From Streptomyces albus subsp. chlorinus (GTDB lineage: Bacteria; Actinomycetota; Actinomycetes; Streptomycetales; Streptomycetaceae), in NCBI RefSeq assembly GCF_013302895.1, contig NZ_VJOK01000001.1, positions 477,357 to 527,597 of the forward strand: a DNA stretch of 50,241 nt, given 5' to 3'. The translations under genes were made by a program, and so were the position numbers. The notes below the pieces were generated by a model, which worked only from the letters and a program-made list of their open reading frames with translations, was not told the origin of the DNA and did not search any database. Below, in pieces: positions 47,475 to 50,241 of this stretch. The number at the start of each line of letters is the position of its first letter. The first letter of the stretch is position 1.

Positions 47475-49859
47475 CTACACCACGGCCCCGGTGGGGTTCT
47501 TGGTGTCGCGCTGCCGGCTCGGCTGCTCCCGGCGCGCCTCGGGCTTCCACCGTTCCAGTACGACGGCCAGGGGCGTCGCCGTCAGCACGGTGGAGGTCAT
47601 GCCGAAGACCACTCCGGCCAGCAGCGCCACGGAGAAGTCGGTCAGCGAGTCACCGCCCAGGAAGGTGAGGGCGACGAGGATGAACAGCGCTCCCATACCG
47701 GTGTTGACCGTGCGCGGCAAGGTGCGCAGCACCGCGGCGTCGGCCAGGTCGGGCAGCGGTGTCCCGCGGTCCGCCCGCCGCATGCCGCGGAGCCGGTCGA
47801 GGACGACGACGGTGTCGTTGACCGAGTAGCCGATGACAGTGAGCAGCGCGGCCAGGAACACGCTGTCGACCGGCTTGCCGAGCCAGGCGAACAGGCCCAC
47901 CACCAGCACCACGTCCTGCACCATGGCCGCCACGGTCGCGGTGGCCATCGTCCAGCGGAACCTGATGCTCAGATACACCAGCTGGGCGCCCACGGCGACG
48001 GCCAGCGCGATCAGTGCCTTGTCCCGCAGTTCGCTGCCGAGGCTCGGCCCCACCCTCTCGTCCCGTTCGACCGTCACCTTCCCTCCGGCGGACTCCAGGC
48101 CCTCCCGGATGTGCTCCCGCTCCGTGTCGGTGAGCTTCTCGGTGCGTACGGAGATGCCGCTGTCCCCCGCCTCCTGCACCACCGCGCGGGGGAAGCCCGC
48201 GTCCGCGACCGCCTGGCGCGCGGTGTCGGCGTCGACGGGCCGGCTGGTGGTGTACTCCACCATGCGGCCGCCGGTGAACTCGACACCGAACTCCAGCCCG
48301 CGCAGACCGATCCCGGCGAGGGCCACCAGGACCAGCCCCGTCATGACGCCCAGCCACAGGCGGGGCCGCGACGCCAGGCGCGGTGTGCGTCCGGCGAGCC
48401 AGGCGCGCAGCCGGGAAGCTCCCGCCATGCCGGTGAGAAGGGGCCGCCGCCGCACCCAGTCGCGTCGTACGGCCCATTCGGCGAGCACCCGCGTGAGGAC
48501 CATCGCGGAGAGCATCGAGGTGAGGACGCCCAGGGACAGGGTCACGCCGAAGCCCTTGACGGGGCCGGTCGCGAAGAAGAACAGCAGGCCGGCCGCGAGC
48601 AGGGTGGTGACGTTCGAGTCGATGACGGCGCTGTAGGCCTGCTGGAACCCGGTGCGCAGGGACCGCCGCAGATCGCGCCGGCTCCGCGCCTCGTCCGGCC
48701 GCAGGCTGGGCCGGGTGTACTCCTCGCGGGCCCGTTCGAAGACGAGGACATTGGCGTCCACCGCCATCCCGATGGCCAGCACGAACCCGGCGAGCCCCGG
48801 CAGCGTCAGAGTGGCTCCGAGCGCCACGAGCGCCGCGTAGGAGATCAGCCCGTAGCAGGCGAGCGCGACCGTGGCCAGCGCGCCCAGCAGCCGGTAGACG
48901 ATGGTGACGAACAGCCCCGTGCACACCAGGCCGATGACCGCCGCCTGGGCGCTGGCCCGGATCGCGTCCGCGCCCAGCGACGGGCCGACCGTCTGCTGCT
49001 CGATCACGTCGACCGGGACGGGCAGCGCACCGCCCTTGATGAGCGCCGCGAGGTCCTTGGCCTCGTCGGCTTGGAAGTTCCCCGTGATCTGGGTGGAGCC
49101 GCCGGTGATACCGGTGCGGCAGGCCACGCTCTCCTGGATGCGCGGCGCGGAGACGATCCGGTCGTCCAGGACGATGGCCACCCGCCGCTGCGGGGAGTCC
49201 GGCGGCCGGCAGGCGGCCGCTCCCGTCAGCTCGGCCCACCGGTCCGAGGCGCCGCCCCGGAAGTCGACGGTCACGTTCCAGCCGCTGCCCTGCGCCGTAT
49301 CGAGCCGGGCCTCGGCGTCCTTGACGCCCTCCCCGGTCAGCGAGGTCTCCCCGAGCCGCAGATACGCGCCCTTGCTGTCGGGATCGGGCAGCACCCTGGC
49401 GCCGCCCTCGCCGTCCCCCCGCCGCGCGTCCCCGCCCGGCCGCTTCCCGGTCACCTCCTCCACGGGGTGGAAGGTCAGCTGGGCGGTACGGCCGATGACC
49501 TCGGCGGCCTCGCGGGGGTCCTGCACTCCGGGCAGTTCGACGACGATCCGCCTCTCGCCCGCGCGGGACAGCGACGGCTCGGCCACGCCCAGGGCGTCCA
49601 CGCGCTGGCGCAGCACCTCCAGCGCGCGGTCGGTCGCGGGCCCGTCGGCCCGCACCCCGGGACCGTCGCGGGTCTCCAGGACGATATGGGTCCCGCCCTT
49701 GAGGTCGAGGCCCAGCCGGGCCGGGGTGGTCAGGGCGAAGAAGAGCGAGACCCCCACGACGACGAGGGCGAGCAGCGCCCGCCACAGCGGCGCGCGGGAG
49801 CGGTGCGGAGCACCGGCGGAACGACCAGGGGTACGGGTACGGCGAGGCGTACGGGACAA
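47475..49859 (-). CDS. secDF: SecDF protein-export membrane protein, single chain
   Basis: I take TTG 49859 (GGAG with spacing 5); GTG 49865 and longer starts are possible. The 794-residue product fuses SecD (about residues 1-480) and SecF (about 495-750). The SecD half has a first helix at about 22-40, LGLDLKGGTHIVLE (about 50-63), a P1 domain and helices 2-6 beginning AVIGLVCTGLFVTIV. The SecF half repeats the plan with FGVEFTGGRMVEYTT (about 521) and FRWTMATATVAAMVQDVVLVVG. It uses the proton gradient to pull Sec substrates to the outside. Streptomycetes often carry such a fused copy besides separate secD and secF; whether they exist here is unknown. Confidence 0.95.
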   Translation of the reverse strand: MSRTPRRTRTPGRSAGAPHRSRAPLWRALLALVVVGVSLFFALTTPARLGLDLKGGTHIVLETRDGPGVRADGPATDRALEVLRQRVDALGVAEPSLSRAGERRIVVELPGVQDPREAAEVIGRTAQLTFHPVEEVTGKRPGGDARRGDGEGGARVLPDPDSKGAYLRLGETSLTGEGVKDAEARLDTAQGSGWNVTVDFRGGASDRWAELTGAAACRPPDSPQRRVAIVLDDRIVSAPRIQESVACRTGITGGSTQITGNFQADEAKDLAALIKGGALPVPVDVIEQQTVGPSLGADAIRASAQAAVIGLVCTGLFVTIVYRLLGALATVALACYGLISYAALVALGATLTLPGLAGFVLAIGMAVDANVLVFERAREEYTRPSLRPDEARSRRDLRRSLRTGFQQAYSAVIDSNVTTLLAAGLLFFFATGPVKGFGVTLSLGVLTSMLSAMVLTRVLAEWAVRRDWVRRRPLLTGMAGASRLRAWLAGRTPRLASRPRLWLGVMTGLVLVALAGIGLRGLEFGVEFTGGRMVEYTTSRPVDADTARQAVADAGFPRAVVQEAGDSGISVRTEKLTDTEREHIREGLESAGGKVTVERDERVGPSLGSELRDKALIALAVAVGAQLVYLSIRFRWTMATATVAAMVQDVVLVVGLFAWLGKPVDSVFLAALLTVIGYSVNDTVVVLDRLRGMRRADRGTPLPDLADAAVLRTLPRTVNTGMGALFILVALTFLGGDSLTDFSVALLAGVVFGMTSTVLTATPLAVVLERWKPEARREQPSRQRDTKNPTGAVV

Positions 49860-50241
49860 GACCACTCCAGGCTGAGGAGGCACCGCGTTCGGTACGCGGC
49901 GCGCAGGGCAGCCGGCCGCTCGCTCCGCACCGCGCACGCCGTGACGCCGGGGCCGTCACGGCTCAGGCCGGACGGCGGGGCGCCGGCGGTTCCCGGGAAC
50001 ACACCGTCCCGTGCCGTGCCGCGGCACCTCCGCACCGCGACGACGTACGCGGACGGCACCAGGGGAACGGCCCGTCGCGAGGACGGGAGGTGTCCGTCCG
50101 GTCACCGCGGCGGGCACACCCGTCGTGCGCGGGCACGGCCCTGTCGGCCGGTGGTCCGCGGCTACGGCGTGCCGCTGTCGTGCGAGGCGGAGTGAGCGCG
50201 AGCGGGCCAGGGGAGCCCGGGGCGCGGAGGGGAGCCGGCCG
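49860..50241. other. Upstream region of secDF to window end
   Basis: Around 380 bp of high-GC sequence with no gene I can support. The secDF promoter should lie here. No clear hexamers, repeats or RNA gene are recognised. Confidence 0.5.

Noticed and set aside
46968..50195. Long plus-strand open frame opposite secDF
   Set aside because: Composition is Arg/Gly/Pro/His-rich with no domains, and it lies wholly antisense to secDF and the GNAT region.

Overview
The window looks like a chromosomal segment of a Streptomyces or a very close relative. GC content is very high throughout. Third codon positions are nearly all G or C, GTG and TTG starts are common, and genes often overlap by 4 nt (ATGA or GTGA). 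Gene families include lipoproteins, a LacI-controlled CUT2 sugar transporter, a fused SecDF and several small actinobacterial families. I saw no rRNA, tRNA, CRISPR array, transposase or integrase. The species cannot be named from the sequence.

Layout. 1-9.2 kb: a small conserved protein, a catalase, several lipoproteins, a TetR regulator divergent from a secreted penicillin-acylase-type Ntn hydrolase, a DUF6098-like protein and a decayed ECF sigma factor. 9.2-15.6 kb: a DHA2-type efflux pump followed by an atypical class-1 isoprenyl diphosphate synthase; an Asp/Glu racemase; an overlapping LysR regulator/beta-lactamase-fold hydrolase pair; a YciO/Sua5-type protein. 15.6-24.6 kb: a sugar module with a secreted PA14-GH2 glycosidase, a LacI regulator and a four-gene ABC importer in the E. 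coli ytfQ-ytfR-ytfT-yjfF order, suggesting galactofuranoside use. 24.6-29.7 kb: an MmpS-like lipoprotein, a small secreted protein, a large lipoprotein and an NCS1 transporter/racemase operon. 29.7-30.3 kb: a non-coding stretch with two large hairpins and two DasR-type (dre-like) palindromes.

30.3-35.8 kb: five tightly overlapping genes, namely a PhyH-type Fe(II)/2-oxoglutarate oxygenase, an uncharacterised GT-A-like protein, a basic-amino-acid decarboxylase homologue, a GNAT acetyltransferase and an MFS exporter. They read as an uncharacterised small biosynthetic pathway with its own export, and this is the strongest candidate for an undescribed system. 36.0-41.4 kb: an accessory-looking locus with an XRE regulator of visibly lower GC, then a run of small unknown genes ending in a Nudix hydrolase and a divergent HemC paralogue. 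It has operator-like and hairpin elements in its leader and a large nested hairpin in the middle, and is the second candidate.

41.4-50.2 kb: a divergent HxlR/SnoaL-like pair, a GT2/polysialyltransferase-type pair facing a membrane acyltransferase, a GNAT gene read through from what looks like a truncated histidine-kinase membrane domain, and a one-chain SecDF.

Family assignments rest on motifs and remembered family features. No database search was run.
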